From assembly GCA_910587635.1 (NCBI GenBank), contig CAJUNB010000004.1, positions 1 through 43,868 of the forward strand: a DNA stretch of 43,868 nucleotides. Reading direction: 5' to 3'. This document shows positions 33,012-42,312 of the stretch, piece after piece. Source of the stretch: an uncultured Lachnospiraceae bacterium (lineage in GTDB: Bacteria > Bacillota > Clostridia > Lachnospirales > Lachnospiraceae). Numbering within the stretch: the first letter of the stretch is position 1; every line of letters starts with the position of its first letter. The notes beneath the pieces were generated by a model, which made no database searches, had not been told where the DNA came from, and saw only the letters and a program-made list of their open reading frames with translations. The position numbers were made by a program, and so were the translations under genes.

Positions 33012-33173
33012 ATGGAGGCAGAGAGTTTATTTACAAAGGAACAGCTGCTTGCGGCAAAACGTTTTCGGGAGAGAAGGGACATGGTAGATGCCCTTCTGCT
33101 GCCGGAGAGACAGTATTCGGTAAAAGAAGTAGAACAGATGATGGAAAACTATAAGAAAGGAAAGGTGAAGTAA
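33012..33173 (+). CDS. Small conserved tail-module protein
   Basis: A 53-residue protein (MEAESLFTKEQLLAAKRF, ending ENYKKGKVK) fits between tail terminator and sheath genes. It starts with ATG 33012 after GAGGTGAGAAG. A similar small protein with a basic QLLAAKRFRERRD segment and a KGKVK end is common at this place in PBSX-like tail operons. The function is not known; it may be a recruitment or assembly peptide. Confidence 0.7.
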   Translation: MEAESLFTKEQLLAAKRFRERRDMVDALLLPERQYSVKEVEQMMENYKKGKVK

Positions 33174-33175
33174 GA

Positions 33176-34483
33176 ATGGCATTAGGCGGAGGTACTTTTA
33201 CAGTACAGAATAAGGAATTACCGGGAGCGTATATCAATTTTGTTTCGGCTGCTTCGGCGAGCGCGACACTTTCAGAGAGGGGAATTGCCACAATGCCCCT
33301 GGAACTGGACTGGGGTGTCTGTGGAGAGGTATTCGAAGTGACCAATGAAGATTTTCAGAAGAGGAGTATGGAAATCTTCGGATATGAATACACCCATGAA
33401 AAAATGAAGGGGCTCAGAGATCTTTTCCTGAATATCCATACACTCTATGGGTACAGACTGAACGGAGGAGTGAAGGCGGAGAACAGCTGTGCAGAGGCAC
33501 GGTATCCCGGCAGCCGGGGAAATGATCTGAAGATCGTAATCCAGAAAAATGTGGACGATGAAAAACTGTTTGATGTGAAGACGCAGTTGGGAGAAGTCAT
33601 CGTAGATGAACAGACCGTTGCGTCGGCGGCCGAACTGAAAGGCAACAGTTATGTAAGCTGGAAACCGGGGATGGCCCTGGAGGCGACGGCAGGAATGCCT
33701 CTGGAAGGGGGTACAGACAGTGCCGTGGAAGGAACGGCTTATCAGAATTATCTGGACCGTATCGAATCTTATACATATAACACTATGGGGGTGACAGTGG
33801 CAGACGAGACGACAAAGGCACTGTTTGTTTCTTTTGCAAAACGTCTGCGGGATGAGATGGGAATCAAGTTCCAGCTTGTTTTGTATGACTATGCAAAAGC
33901 GGATTACTATGGTGTGATAAGCGTCAAGAACAGGGTGACAGATGCGGGCTGGAGTGATACCGGCCTCGTATACTGGGTAACGGGTATTTCCGCAGGCTGT
34001 CCGGTGAACAGGAGCAATCAGAACCGAAAATATGACGGCGAATTTACCGTAGATGTTTCTTATACGCAGAATCAGCTGAAAGGGGCGCTCAGGGCCGGAG
34101 AGTTTGTCTTCCACACGGCGGGGGCAGACGTACGGGTACTGGATGATATCAATACGATGACAACCACATCCGATGTCCAGGGAGATATTTTCAAAGACAA
34201 TCAGACGATCCGGGTGATCGATCAGATCGGAAACGATATTGCGGTACTTTTCAATACAAAATATCTTGGTGTCGTGCCCAATGACAATGCGGGACGTATT
34301 TCTTTCTGGTCAGATATTGTAAAACATCATGAGCAGCTTCAGGAAATCCGGGCAATCGAAAATTTCTCGGATACGGATGTGACTGTGGAGCAGGGAAGCA
34401 CAAAAAAATCTGTAGTGGTCAGCGATGCGGTGACTGTGGTGAATGCCATGGGAAAACTGTATATGACTGTTACTGTAGCGTAG
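33176..34483 (+). CDS. Contractile tail sheath protein (XkdK-like)
   Basis: The 435-residue protein forms the contractile outer sheath. It starts MALGGGTFTVQNKELPGAYI, a typical sheath N-terminus, has the small domain inserted in the middle (DEQTVASAAEL, YVSWKPGM) and ends with a C-terminal domain including RVLDDINTMT and YLGVVPNDNAGR. Length and order agree with XkdK of PBSX and with diffocin sheaths. ATG 33176 lies two bases after the previous stop. Its presence shows that the particle is of the contractile (myovirus/R-type) kind. Confidence 0.93.
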   Translation: MALGGGTFTVQNKELPGAYINFVSAASASATLSERGIATMPLELDWGVCGEVFEVTNEDFQKRSMEIFGYEYTHEKMKGLRDLFLNIHTLYGYRLNGGVKAENSCAEARYPGSRGNDLKIVIQKNVDDEKLFDVKTQLGEVIVDEQTVASAAELKGNSYVSWKPGMALEATAGMPLEGGTDSAVEGTAYQNYLDRIESYTYNTMGVTVADETTKALFVSFAKRLRDEMGIKFQLVLYDYAKADYYGVISVKNRVTDAGWSDTGLVYWVTGISAGCPVNRSNQNRKYDGEFTVDVSYTQNQLKGALRAGEFVFHTAGADVRVLDDINTMTTTSDVQGDIFKDNQTIRVIDQIGNDIAVLFNTKYLGVVPNDNAGRISFWSDIVKHHEQLQEIRAIENFSDTDVTVEQGSTKKSVVVSDAVTVVNAMGKLYMTVTVA

Positions 34484-34499
34484 AAAAGGAGTGAAAATA

Positions 34500-34985
34500 A
34501 TGAATGGGAATAACGTTGTAATGAAGGCAAAGGATACCTTGTTTGCCGCTCTGGCGGAGTGTTTTGTCACAATCGGTTCCAGAAGGTATAATTTCATGCA
34601 GGCAATCAATCTGGAAGCAAATTTTGAGAAAAACAAGACAGAAGTACCGATTCTCGGGAAAACAGGCAAAGGAAACAAGGCTTCCGGATGGAAGGGGACA
34701 GGCTCGGCGACATTTCATTATAATACATCGATCTTCAGACAGATGATGCTTCAGTACAAAGATACTGGCGAAGATATTTATTTTGAAATCCAGATCAGCA
34801 ATGAAGATCCTACTTCCGGGGCGGGACGGCAGACGATGATACTGATAGACTGCAATATTGACGGTGGCATCCTGGCGAAATTCGATGCAGATGGAGAGTA
34901 TCTGGATGAAGAAATGGAATTTACTTTCGAAGATTTCAAGATGCCTGAAACATTTAAAGATCTGGAAGGATTCCTCACAAATTAA
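34500..34985 (+). CDS. Tail tube protein (XkdM-like)
   Basis: The 161-residue protein builds the inner tube. It contains VTIGSRRYNFMQAINLEANFEK and ATFHYNTSIFRQMMLQY, in the pattern of the XkdM family, and ends with a beta-rich part (MEFTFEDFKMPETF). ATG 34500 is eight bases after AAAGGAG; the GTG at 34491 overlaps that site. It follows the sheath by 16 bases. A hairpin stands after it, in keeping with the high level needed for tube and sheath. Confidence 0.92.
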   Translation: MNGNNVVMKAKDTLFAALAECFVTIGSRRYNFMQAINLEANFEKNKTEVPILGKTGKGNKASGWKGTGSATFHYNTSIFRQMMLQYKDTGEDIYFEIQISNEDPTSGAGRQTMILIDCNIDGGILAKFDADGEYLDEEMEFTFEDFKMPETFKDLEGFLTN

Positions 34986-34994
34986 GTAATATGA

Positions 34995-35037
34995 AAATCC
35001 CTTATACGGGCACGAAAGGGGTCCGTATGGGGGATTT
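34995..35037 (+). terminator. Partial terminator or attenuator after the tube gene
   Basis: AAATCC and ATACGG pair with CCGTAT and GGATTT around a loop. The trailing T-run is short, so only part of the transcripts should stop. This would favour sheath and tube over later genes. Confidence 0.6.
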
Positions 35038-35084
35038 ATCATTCTATTGGAAACGTATTAATAAATCAAAAGGAGAAAATAACA

Positions 35085-35519
35085 ATGTCAAAATTCAGTA
35101 AATTTATGAAGTCCAATAAAATCGAGAAGAAGAATGAAATGTATCCGGCAACAAGGTCACTGTGTGATGAGAGTGGGAAGCCTCTGGAATGGGAGTTCCG
35201 GCATATCACTTCCAAGGAGAATGAAGTGCTGCGGGAGGACTGTACCATCGAAGTGCCAGTGACCGGAAAGCCCAATATGTACCGACCCAGACTCAAAACT
35301 TCCCTTTATATTCAGAAGATGATTACGGCATCGGTAGTCATGCCGGATCTGTATGACGCCCAGCTGCAGGATTCCTATGGAGTAAAGACACCGGAAGATC
35401 TGCTCCTTGCCATGGTGGACGATCCTGGAGAATACAATGATCTGGCTGCCTTTGTGCAGAGATTCCAGGGATTCCATGTCTCCTTTAATGAGAAAGTGGA
35501 CGAGGCAAAAAACTCATAG
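35085..35519 (+). CDS. Tail assembly chaperone, short form (XkdN-like)
   Basis: The 144-residue protein sits between tube and tape measure, the position of the tail assembly chaperones (G in lambda, XkdN in PBSX). It contains FRHITSKENEVLREDCTIEV and LYIQKMITASVVMPDLYD, and ends DEAKNS. ATG 35085 follows AAAAGGAGAA. A canonical slippery site overlaps its last codons, so a fraction of ribosomes should make a longer form that continues into the next frame. Chaperones coat the tape measure until the tube forms. Confidence 0.9.
   Translation: MSKFSKFMKSNKIEKKNEMYPATRSLCDESGKPLEWEFRHITSKENEVLREDCTIEVPVTGKPNMYRPRLKTSLYIQKMITASVVMPDLYDAQLQDSYGVKTPEDLLLAMVDDPGEYNDLAAFVQRFQGFHVSFNEKVDEAKNS
35507..35513 (+). 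other. -1 ribosomal frameshift site (A AAA AAC)
   Basis: The heptamer is in the correct phase (GCA-AAA-AAC) in the chaperone frame, two codons before the TAG stop. The -1 frame is then open to a TGA at 35711-35713. No strong downstream hairpin was identified by eye. Confidence 0.85.
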
Positions 35520-35713
35520 AGGAAGGGGATTGGGAGGCGAACTTTGCCTATTATTCCCTTCTGAAACTTCATATATTGCCTTCTGTTTTTCTGGAACTGG
35601 ATGAACAGGAGAAGGCGTTTATTGTGGCAGCTATTCAGATAAAAATGGAGAATGACAGAAAAAAGGAAAAAGAAATAAAACGGAAATCAAAAAAAGGAAG
35701 GAAAGGCAGGTGA
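35513..35713 (+). CDS. Frameshift extension of the tail assembly chaperone
   Basis: After a -1 shift at 35507-35513 the frame continues for 66 codons. It runs LIEEGDWEANFAYYSLLKL, then LPSVFLELDEQEKAF and IVAAIQIKMEN, with a Lys-rich end (KEIKRKSKKGRKGR). The full G-T type protein would be about 209 residues. The stretch has no start codon with a ribosome binding site of its own and fits the second chaperone domain (T) that binds the tape measure. The next gene starts five bases after its stop. Confidence 0.85.
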   Translation, partial: LIEEGDWEANFAYYSLLKLHILPSVFLELDEQEKAFIVAAIQIKMENDRKKEKEIKRKSKKGRKGR

Positions 35714-35717
35714 TGAA

Positions 35718-37868
35718 ATGGCAGCAATCAGCGCAGCGGCGGAATGGCAGGAAAGTTATACGAACATGATATTTGAAGCGGCAACGGCATCTTACATACG
35801 GATTTCACAGATGGTGGACAATACTGCAGAATATATCCAGGAGAATATACAGGCCCAGGAGCAGTTCAACGCCTCTGTGGAAGAGGGAAAAGAGAAGGCG
35901 GGCGGACTGTCGGAAGCGATTGAAAAGGCCAGAAATATCATGGATAAGGTGTCTTCTGTGATGAAACTGTCTGATCAGATGACGGAGAGTACAAATCGTC
36001 TGAGTATGATGAATGACGGGATGCAGACGACACAGGAGCTGCAAAATATGATTTATCTTTCGGCGCAGAGAACCCGGAGCGGATATGAGGAGACAGCGGA
36101 TGCGGTTTCCAAGTTCGGACTGATGGCGGGCAGTGCCTTTGGCAGTTCGGCGGAGATTGTTTCCTTTGCAGAACAGGTGAGCAAGCAGTTGACACTGGCT
36201 GGGGCTGGGGCATCGGATATCAGTCCTGTGATGGACCAGGTGGTGCAGGCCATGGGTTCCGGTGCTTTGAAGGGAAAAGAGTATACGGATATTCTGCAGA
36301 AGGCGCCGGGATTTATTCAGACCATTGCGGACTCTATGGGGGTGTCGATGGAACAGATGAATGAGATGGCTGCAGAGGCGGGAATCCCATCCGAAAAGAT
36401 AAAGGAGGCCATGTTTGCGGCGGCGGATGAATCCAATGCCAGGTTTGCAGCTATGCCGGCTACATTTTCCCAGGTGGGGACTTCTCTCCAGAACACTGCC
36501 TTGATGGCTTTTCAGCCGGTTTTGGCGAAAATAAATGAGATCGGGAACAATGAATCTTTTCAGGAGCTGGCGGCGAATGTTCTGGGCGCTCTGTCCTCTA
36601 TTGCCAGTGTGGCTGTGTTGCTCTTTGGGCTACTGGCAGGACTGGCTGACATTGTTTCCGGGAACTGGTCCTGGCTGGCGCCGATTATCTACGGTGTGGC
36701 CGCTGCTCTTGCCGTATATTATGGCTGGCAGCAGGCGGTAAATATCGTTACAAAAGTCAGCGAAGGGATTCATAATGCGATCAGCGCAGCACAGAAGCTG
36801 CATGCTTTTGTGATGGGTGCCCTGACCACGGCCACCGGAGCGGACACTGCAGCGCAGACGGGATTGAATGCGGCCATGGCGGCCTGTCCAATCGTCTGGA
36901 TTGTGATTTTGATTATCGCATTGATTGCGCTGTTCTATGCAGCCGTTGCAGCGATCAATCAGTTCGCGGGCACTTCTCTTTCGGCAACGGGTATTATCTG
37001 CGGCGGCTTTATGGTAGGAGCCGCACGTATTGGCAATGTGATTATTGCGTTGATCAATTTTGTAATCGACATGTTTGTGGTGTTTTGGAATTTTATTGCT
37101 ACTTTTGTGAATTTCTTCGGCAATTCCTTTAACGATCCGGTAGGAGCGATTGCAAGGCTGTTTTTTGATCTGGTAGACTGTGTCCTTGGACTGCTGGAAA
37201 CTCTGGCCAGTGCCATCGATACGATCTTCGGTTCCGATCTGGCAGGAAGTGTCCGGGGCTGGAGAGATTCTCTTTCAGGCTGGGTGGATGATACCTTTGG
37301 CGAGGGTGAGGAATTCATGGAAGAGATGGACGGAGAGAAATGGCATCTGGATCGGTTTGAATATGACAAGGCCTGGGATAAAGGATATTCCTTTGGGGAG
37401 GGGATAGAGGATAAGATATCATCCTTTGACCCTTCTTCGCTGTTAGGAGACAGTATGCCGGAGGAAATGCCCGGAGGAGAAGGCTATAGCGAAAGGGGCG
37501 GCCTGGGCGGAATGAATGGTCTGGATGGAATGAACAGCCTGAGCGGTCTGGATGGCTACGGCAAAGAGATGGAAAATATGGGCGGCTATGGCGAGGGGAT
37601 GGAAGACATAGGCGGCAATGTGGGAGGCATTGCCGAGAATACTGGAATGATGGCTGATTCCATGGAACTGACGGAAGAGGACTTGAAATATATGCGGGAT
37701 ATGGCGGAGCAGGAAGCTGTGAACCGGTTTACCACAGCTGAGATTTTTATTGAGCAGACAAACCACAATACGATCAAAGGCAGATCTGATCTGGACGGCA
37801 TTATTTCAGACCTGACAAATGCGGCGAATGAAGCGGTGGATACTATGGCGGAAGGAGTGCATAAATAA
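35718..37868 (+). CDS. Tape measure protein
   Basis: The 716-residue protein sets tail length. It has an N-terminal helical part, a conserved tape-measure segment (GSGALKGKEYTDILQKAPGF, about residues 186-205), several long hydrophobic stretches (about 287-345, 393-420, 435-475) and a Gly/Met-rich low-complexity zone (about 590-650, with GGLGGMNGLDGMNSLSGLDG). It ends with a helical tail. By the known rule of roughly 0.15 nm per residue the tube would be near 100 nm, short for a myovirus and in range for a tailocin. ATG 35718 follows AGGTGATGAA. Confidence 0.92.
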   Translation: MAAISAAAEWQESYTNMIFEAATASYIRISQMVDNTAEYIQENIQAQEQFNASVEEGKEKAGGLSEAIEKARNIMDKVSSVMKLSDQMTESTNRLSMMNDGMQTTQELQNMIYLSAQRTRSGYEETADAVSKFGLMAGSAFGSSAEIVSFAEQVSKQLTLAGAGASDISPVMDQVVQAMGSGALKGKEYTDILQKAPGFIQTIADSMGVSMEQMNEMAAEAGIPSEKIKEAMFAAADESNARFAAMPATFSQVGTSLQNTALMAFQPVLAKINEIGNNESFQELAANVLGALSSIASVAVLLFGLLAGLADIVSGNWSWLAPIIYGVAAALAVYYGWQQAVNIVTKVSEGIHNAISAAQKLHAFVMGALTTATGADTAAQTGLNAAMAACPIVWIVILIIALIALFYAAVAAINQFAGTSLSATGIICGGFMVGAARIGNVIIALINFVIDMFVVFWNFIATFVNFFGNSFNDPVGAIARLFFDLVDCVLGLLETLASAIDTIFGSDLAGSVRGWRDSLSGWVDDTFGEGEEFMEEMDGEKWHLDRFEYDKAWDKGYSFGEGIEDKISSFDPSSLLGDSMPEEMPGGEGYSERGGLGGMNGLDGMNSLSGLDGYGKEMENMGGYGEGMEDIGGNVGGIAENTGMMADSMELTEEDLKYMRDMAEQEAVNRFTTAEIFIEQTNHNTIKGRSDLDGIISDLTNAANEAVDTMAEGVHK

Positions 37869-38557
37869 TGGCAAGAAGCGGATATGATTTTTATCTGGGG
37901 AAATGCCTGCTGCCGATAGCACCCCAGAAATTACAGGTAAAAATCAACAATGCAAACGATACGTTGACACTGATCAATGAAGGACAGATCAATCTTTTAA
38001 AAGAGGCGGAGCTGACGGAAATCGAGTTCGAGTGTGAAATCCCTCAGGTTCCCTATCCCTTTGCCGTTTATAAGTCCGGGTTTCAGAAAGCCGACTATTT
38101 TCTCGGTTACTTTGAAAGTCTGAAAACAGCCAAAAGGCCTTTTCAGTTCATTGTATCCAGGACTATGCCGACGGGAAAGATACTTTTTGCAACAAATATG
38201 AAAGTATCTCTGGAGAGCTATACGATAACGGAACAGGCAAAGAATGGTTTCGATATCACAGTAAAAATAAGCCTGAAACAATACAGAGACTTTGGGACGA
38301 AGACGGTGGATATCCGGCAGACAGATGCGGGGGCTACCGCCACAGTGCAGGAAACGAGGGAAACAGATATGGCGCCGGATACTTCCGCTGCCCAGACCTA
38401 TGTGGTGAAAAAGGGGGATTGTCTGTGGAATATTGCCAAGCAGTTTTACGGAAGCGGTGCGAAGTACACGGCTATTTACGATGCGAACAGCGGCGTGGTG
38501 GGCGGAAATCCCAATCTGATCTATCCCGGCCAGGTACTGACCATTCCGGCCATATAG
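37868..38557 (+). CDS. LysM tail protein (XkdP-like)
   Basis: The 229-residue protein begins with a domain shared with phage tail hub-linker proteins (GYDFYLGKCLLPIAPQKLQV). It ends with a LysM domain (YVVKKGDCLWNIAKQFYGSG, about residues 177-229), which binds peptidoglycan sugars. The start codon shares one base with the tape measure stop (TAATG). In PBSX-type tails this protein sits near the baseplate and tape measure end. The family is clear. Confidence 0.92.
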   Translation: MARSGYDFYLGKCLLPIAPQKLQVKINNANDTLTLINEGQINLLKEAELTEIEFECEIPQVPYPFAVYKSGFQKADYFLGYFESLKTAKRPFQFIVSRTMPTGKILFATNMKVSLESYTITEQAKNGFDITVKISLKQYRDFGTKTVDIRQTDAGATATVQETRETDMAPDTSAAQTYVVKKGDCLWNIAKQFYGSGAKYTAIYDANSGVVGGNPNLIYPGQVLTIPAI

Positions 38558-38572
38558 AAGGAGGATTACAGT

Positions 38573-39553
38573 ATGAATGTGGAACTGGCAGTTATCAGTG
38601 AAAAGGGAACGAAGGTCCATTACCCGGTGGTGGAAGAAGGAATCGAATGGAGCACAGAACGGAGAAGCAGCCCCGGAAAGCTGACGTTCAATGTCGTAAA
38701 CGATAACGGGGTGGAGCTCCTGGAAGGGAATACTGTAGAGCTGCGAGTGGATGGAACTCCTGTTTTCTTCGGTTTTATCTTCAGCAAAAAGCGGAGCAGG
38801 GAAGGGACAGTTACTATTACGGCCTATGATCAGCTGCGGTATTTAAAAAACAAGGATATTTATGTATATGAAAATAAGACCGCTTCTCAGCTGGTAAAGA
38901 TGATTGCCGATGATTTTTCCCTGAAAGTGGGAGAGCTGGAGGATACGGGATATCTCATTGCCTCCCGGGTGGAGGACAATACTTCTCTCATCGATATGAT
39001 TGAAAATGCCCTTGATCTGACGCTGACAAATACGAAGGAAATGTTCGTTCTGTATGATGATTTCGGATATCTGGCACTGAAAAGCATAGGAAATATGTAT
39101 GTGGGTGAGCCGGGAGCCTATCTGCTGATCGATGAAGAGACAGGAGAGAATTTCGAATACAATTCCAGTATCGATACGAATACCTATAACAAAATAAAAT
39201 TGATCTATGACGATGAGGATACGGGAAAGAGGGACGTCTACACCGCAAAGGATGCGGAGAAAATACTGGAATGGGGCATCCTGCAATATTTTGACAAGGT
39301 TTCCAAAGGGGAGAACGGTCAGGCAAAGGCGGATGCTCTTTTACAGCTCTATAACAAAAAGACCCGTAATCTGAAGATTACAAACGCTCTGGGAGATGTG
39401 CGGGTACGGGCGGGGAGTATGGTAGTAGTTAGTCTGGATCTGGGAGATGTAAGAGTAAATAATTTCATGTTGGTGGAAAAATGCAGCCATAAATTTAAAT
39501 TAAATGAGCATTTAATGGATTTGACACTTCGGGGAGGTGATTTTGTTGGGTGA
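38573..39553 (+). CDS. Baseplate hub protein (XkdQ-like)
   Basis: The 326-residue protein corresponds to XkdQ/YqbQ, the hub on which the tube is built, related in fold to gp27/gpD. Visible stretches are GKLTFNVVNDNGVELLEGN, FFGFIFSKKRS, ITAYDQLRYLKNKDIYVYEN and MLVEKCSHKFKLNEHLMDL. ATG 38573 follows AAGGAGGATTACAGT. Its end overlaps the start of the next gene. No lytic domain is attached, so cell-wall cutting must be done by another protein. Confidence 0.9.
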   Translation: MNVELAVISEKGTKVHYPVVEEGIEWSTERRSSPGKLTFNVVNDNGVELLEGNTVELRVDGTPVFFGFIFSKKRSREGTVTITAYDQLRYLKNKDIYVYENKTASQLVKMIADDFSLKVGELEDTGYLIASRVEDNTSLIDMIENALDLTLTNTKEMFVLYDDFGYLALKSIGNMYVGEPGAYLLIDEETGENFEYNSSIDTNTYNKIKLIYDDEDTGKRDVYTAKDAEKILEWGILQYFDKVSKGENGQAKADALLQLYNKKTRNLKITNALGDVRVRAGSMVVVSLDLGDVRVNNFMLVEKCSHKFKLNEHLMDLTLRGGDFVG

Positions 39554-39941
39554 TATCAATGAACTTATGCAGGTGCTGAAAAAGGCGTCTGTTGAGGCCA
39601 TGGAGGCGGCGAAGCCGGTCCAGACCTGTTTCGGAAAAGTAGTGAGCGTTTCTCCACTGCAAATAGCGATAGAACAGAAAATGACTTTGGGGAAGGCGCA
39701 GCTTATTCTGACGAGAAATGTGACAGATCATACAATAAAAATAACAGGCGGCAATATCCGGGACTATTACTACGCAGGAGGTACCCCGGATACGGCCACT
39801 GTGCCGGTCAGTCCGCCTCACGGGCATGCCATAGGAGAAATGGAAATCACGGTTCATAATGGGTTGGTTACCGGTGATGAAGTGCTCCTTGTAAGGCAGC
39901 AGGAGGGACAGAAATATATCGTGGTGGACAGAATCAGATGA
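39546..39941 (+). CDS. Baseplate protein (XkdR-like, DUF2577)
   Basis: The 131-residue protein resembles DUF2577 baseplate proteins. It has the core KVVSVSPLQIAIEQKMTLG, an OB-like beta pattern and a HGHAIGEMEITVHNGL then GDEVLLVRQQEGQKYIVVDR end. TTG 39546 is chosen because GGAGGTGAT (39534-39542) precedes it by a normal distance; TTG 39543 or GTG 39537 are less likely. It overlaps the hub gene by eight bases and the next gene by four. It probably forms the spike-linked part of the baseplate. Confidence 0.85.
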   Translation: MGDINELMQVLKKASVEAMEAAKPVQTCFGKVVSVSPLQIAIEQKMTLGKAQLILTRNVTDHTIKITGGNIRDYYYAGGTPDTATVPVSPPHGHAIGEMEITVHNGLVTGDEVLLVRQQEGQKYIVVDRIR

Positions 39942-40342
39942 TACCTGCAATCGCTCCTTTTCTGGAGCGGAATTTCGAGATCAAAAAGCAACCAACCCAA
40001 ACTTACAGAATGGACATGGAAAACAGGTCAGTCCAGGGATATACTGACGGCCTGGAGGCCATGAAACAGGTGATACATAAGATCATTCTGACAGAGCGCT
40101 ATCAATACATGATGTATTCCTGGAATTATGGAATCGAATTGCTTGACCTGATGGGAGAACCGGTCTCCTATGTCTGCCCGGAACTGGAGCGGAGGATTTC
40201 AGAAGCTCTGCTTTGTGATGACCGGATTGAGGGCGTTGATCACTTCACGTTTGATGTTTCCCAGAAGAGGGTTGTCCATATTTCTTTTACCGTGCACACC
40301 GTCTTCGGGGAAGTAAAAGCAGAAAGAGAGGTGAACTTTTAG
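39938..40342 (+). CDS. Baseplate wedge protein (XkdS-like, DUF2634)
   Basis: The 134-residue protein has the features of DUF2634/gp25-like wedge proteins: an IQKIILTERY-type stretch (here KQVIHKIILTERYQYMMYSW), then NYGIELLDLMGEPVSYV and HFTFDVSQKRVVHISFTV. ATGA overlap with the gene before it and a TAGTG overlap with the gene after it show tight coupling. It works with baseplate J to form the wedges. Confidence 0.9.
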   Translation: MIPAIAPFLERNFEIKKQPTQTYRMDMENRSVQGYTDGLEAMKQVIHKIILTERYQYMMYSWNYGIELLDLMGEPVSYVCPELERRISEALLCDDRIEGVDHFTFDVSQKRVVHISFTVHTVFGEVKAEREVNF

Positions 40343-41541
40343 TGTTTGAAAATATAACATATGAGAAGATCCTGGAAAGGATGCTTGCCCGGGTTTCTGA
40401 CAGATTTGACAAGCGGGAAGGCTCCGTTATCTGGGATACCCATTCCCCCACTGCGATTGAGTTCCAGATTTTGTATCTGGAACTCGATGCCATCTTACGG
40501 GAGGCCTATGGGGATACAGCATCCAGAGAGTTTTTGATTCTGCGTTGCAAGGAAAGAGGAATAAGCCCCTATGGGGCGACGAAGGCCGTGCTGAAAGGAG
40601 AATTTTCCCCCGTCAATATCGAGATGACGGGAGAACGATTTAATATTGGCATGATGAATTACACTGTCACGGAAAAAATCGGAGAGGGAGAATACCAGGT
40701 ACAGTGTGAGACTGCGGGAACAGAAGGCAATCAGTACCTGGGCAGGATGACGCCGATTGCCTATATCGACGGACTGGAGAGTGCGGAACTTACAAAAGTT
40801 CTGATTCCCGGTGAAAATGAAGAAGAGACGGAAGCGCTGCGACAACGCTATCTGGCATCTTTCGAAGAAAAATCTTTCGGAGGTAATGTGGCGGACTATC
40901 TTGAAAAAACAGAGGCAATTCCGGGTGTTGGTAAAGCGAAGGTCACAAGAATCTGGAATGGAGATATCCGTCCGACGCAGATGATACCGTCAGAAGGGGT
41001 AAAGGAATGGTATGAAAGCACAGTGGATACATTGCCTGAGGAAATCGCAAAATGGCTCACCTCAGTCTACACGGCTGCGGCAGAGAAAAAGCTGACTACC
41101 GGCGGTACGGTCCTTCTGACTATTCTCGATTCCGCTTACGGGGCCGCCTCCGATACGCTGATCAAGACGGTACAGAACGAAATCGATCCGACGGAAAACG
41201 CCGGAGACGGCTATGGTCTGGCTCCTATCGGGCATGTCGTCTCTGTAAGAAGTGCGGCAGAGATCAGAATCCATGTGAAGACAAAAATCACATTTGATAC
41301 GGGCTATGGATGGAATAATCTGCAGACCGCTATCGATGAGGCTGTTTCGGACTATCTGCTCACGCTGCGGAAATCATGGGCCGCTTCGCCCTGTCTGATC
41401 GTGCGGATCAGTCAGATCGAAACCCGCATTCTGGATATTCCCGGAATTATAGATATCCAGGATACATCTGTTAACGGTAAGGAAGATAACCTGATTTTGG
41501 GAACTTATGAAATTCCCGTTTATGGAGGTGCAGGCGAATGA
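40342..41541 (+). CDS. Baseplate J-like protein (XkdT-like)
   Basis: The 399-residue protein belongs to the baseplate J / gp6-like family that makes the outer ring of wedges and triggers sheath contraction. It shows REGSVIWDTHSPTAIEFQ near the start, then RFNIGMMNYTVTEK, AGTEGNQYLG, IPGENEEETEALRQRYLASF and FGGNVADYLEKTEAIPGVG in the middle, all typical. It starts with GTG 40342 after GAGGTGAAC. It overlaps the next gene by four bases. Its presence confirms a complete contractile baseplate. Confidence 0.93.
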   Translation: MFENITYEKILERMLARVSDRFDKREGSVIWDTHSPTAIEFQILYLELDAILREAYGDTASREFLILRCKERGISPYGATKAVLKGEFSPVNIEMTGERFNIGMMNYTVTEKIGEGEYQVQCETAGTEGNQYLGRMTPIAYIDGLESAELTKVLIPGENEEETEALRQRYLASFEEKSFGGNVADYLEKTEAIPGVGKAKVTRIWNGDIRPTQMIPSEGVKEWYESTVDTLPEEIAKWLTSVYTAAAEKKLTTGGTVLLTILDSAYGAASDTLIKTVQNEIDPTENAGDGYGLAPIGHVVSVRSAAEIRIHVKTKITFDTGYGWNNLQTAIDEAVSDYLLTLRKSWAASPCLIVRISQIETRILDIPGIIDIQDTSVNGKEDNLILGTYEIPVYGGAGE

Positions 41542-42218
41542 TCAGAGAAGTTGACCTGATCTCCTACCTGCCGCCATTTATAGCGGAGTATAAACAGGTA
41601 AGCAGGACGCTGGAGGCGGAAAACCCAGAATTCAGAATTGTGTGGGAAGCTGCAAATCGGGTGTTGTATAACGAATTTATCGCTACGGCAGATGAATACG
41701 GAATCGGACGCTATGAAAAGATGCTGAAGATTTATCCGTCAAAGGAAGATACCCTGGAGTCACGCCGGGCGAGAGTGCAGGCGAGATGGATCAGCTGTCT
41801 TCCCTATACGGAAAGAATGCTGCTGGAAAAGCTGATATCCCTGTGTGGTAAAAATGATTTCAGGCTGATCAAAAAATATGATTGTTACAGAATAGAGCTG
41901 GAAGTTTCTCTGGAACTGTTCGGACAGGTGGAGGAACTGGAACGTATCGTCAGTACGATGATTCCCTGCAATATGGTTATTATCATACGAAATAAGATTC
42001 CCATGCGGGCGGATGGATTTATCCTGCTGGGCGGCGGTGTCTGTGCAGTGGAACAGTTTTCGATTACCAATGATAAAAAAGAGCAAATCATCATCAAGGG
42101 CTCTGCTTCCTGTGGAGGAACTTTTATCAATACTGCGGAGGTGGCGATATTGGATGATCTGCAGGGGGCTGAGAAATCCATATGTTCACAGACAAGAATT
42201 GAGGTAAATACAAAATAG
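41538..42218 (+). CDS. Tail protein linking baseplate and fibre (XkdU-like)
   Basis: The 226-residue protein resembles XkdU/YmfQ-type tail proteins. The N-terminal part has LISYLPPFIAEYKQVSRTLEAE and a YPSKEDTLESRRARVQARW motif common in the family. The C-terminal part is shorter and beta-like. It starts with ATG 41538 overlapping the baseplate J stop. It lies between wedge and fibre genes and probably attaches the fibre. Confidence 0.88.
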   Translation: MIREVDLISYLPPFIAEYKQVSRTLEAENPEFRIVWEAANRVLYNEFIATADEYGIGRYEKMLKIYPSKEDTLESRRARVQARWISCLPYTERMLLEKLISLCGKNDFRLIKKYDCYRIELEVSLELFGQVEELERIVSTMIPCNMVIIIRNKIPMRADGFILLGGGVCAVEQFSITNDKKEQIIIKGSASCGGTFINTAEVAILDDLQGAEKSICSQTRIEVNTK

Positions 42219-42312
42219 AAGATGTCAGTGATTATAAAATTCCCATCCATAACAGTCAGTTTAGAACGGGTATTTTACAATTGCTTGGTATGTGTCAGAA
42301 AGAGAGGAAAAA

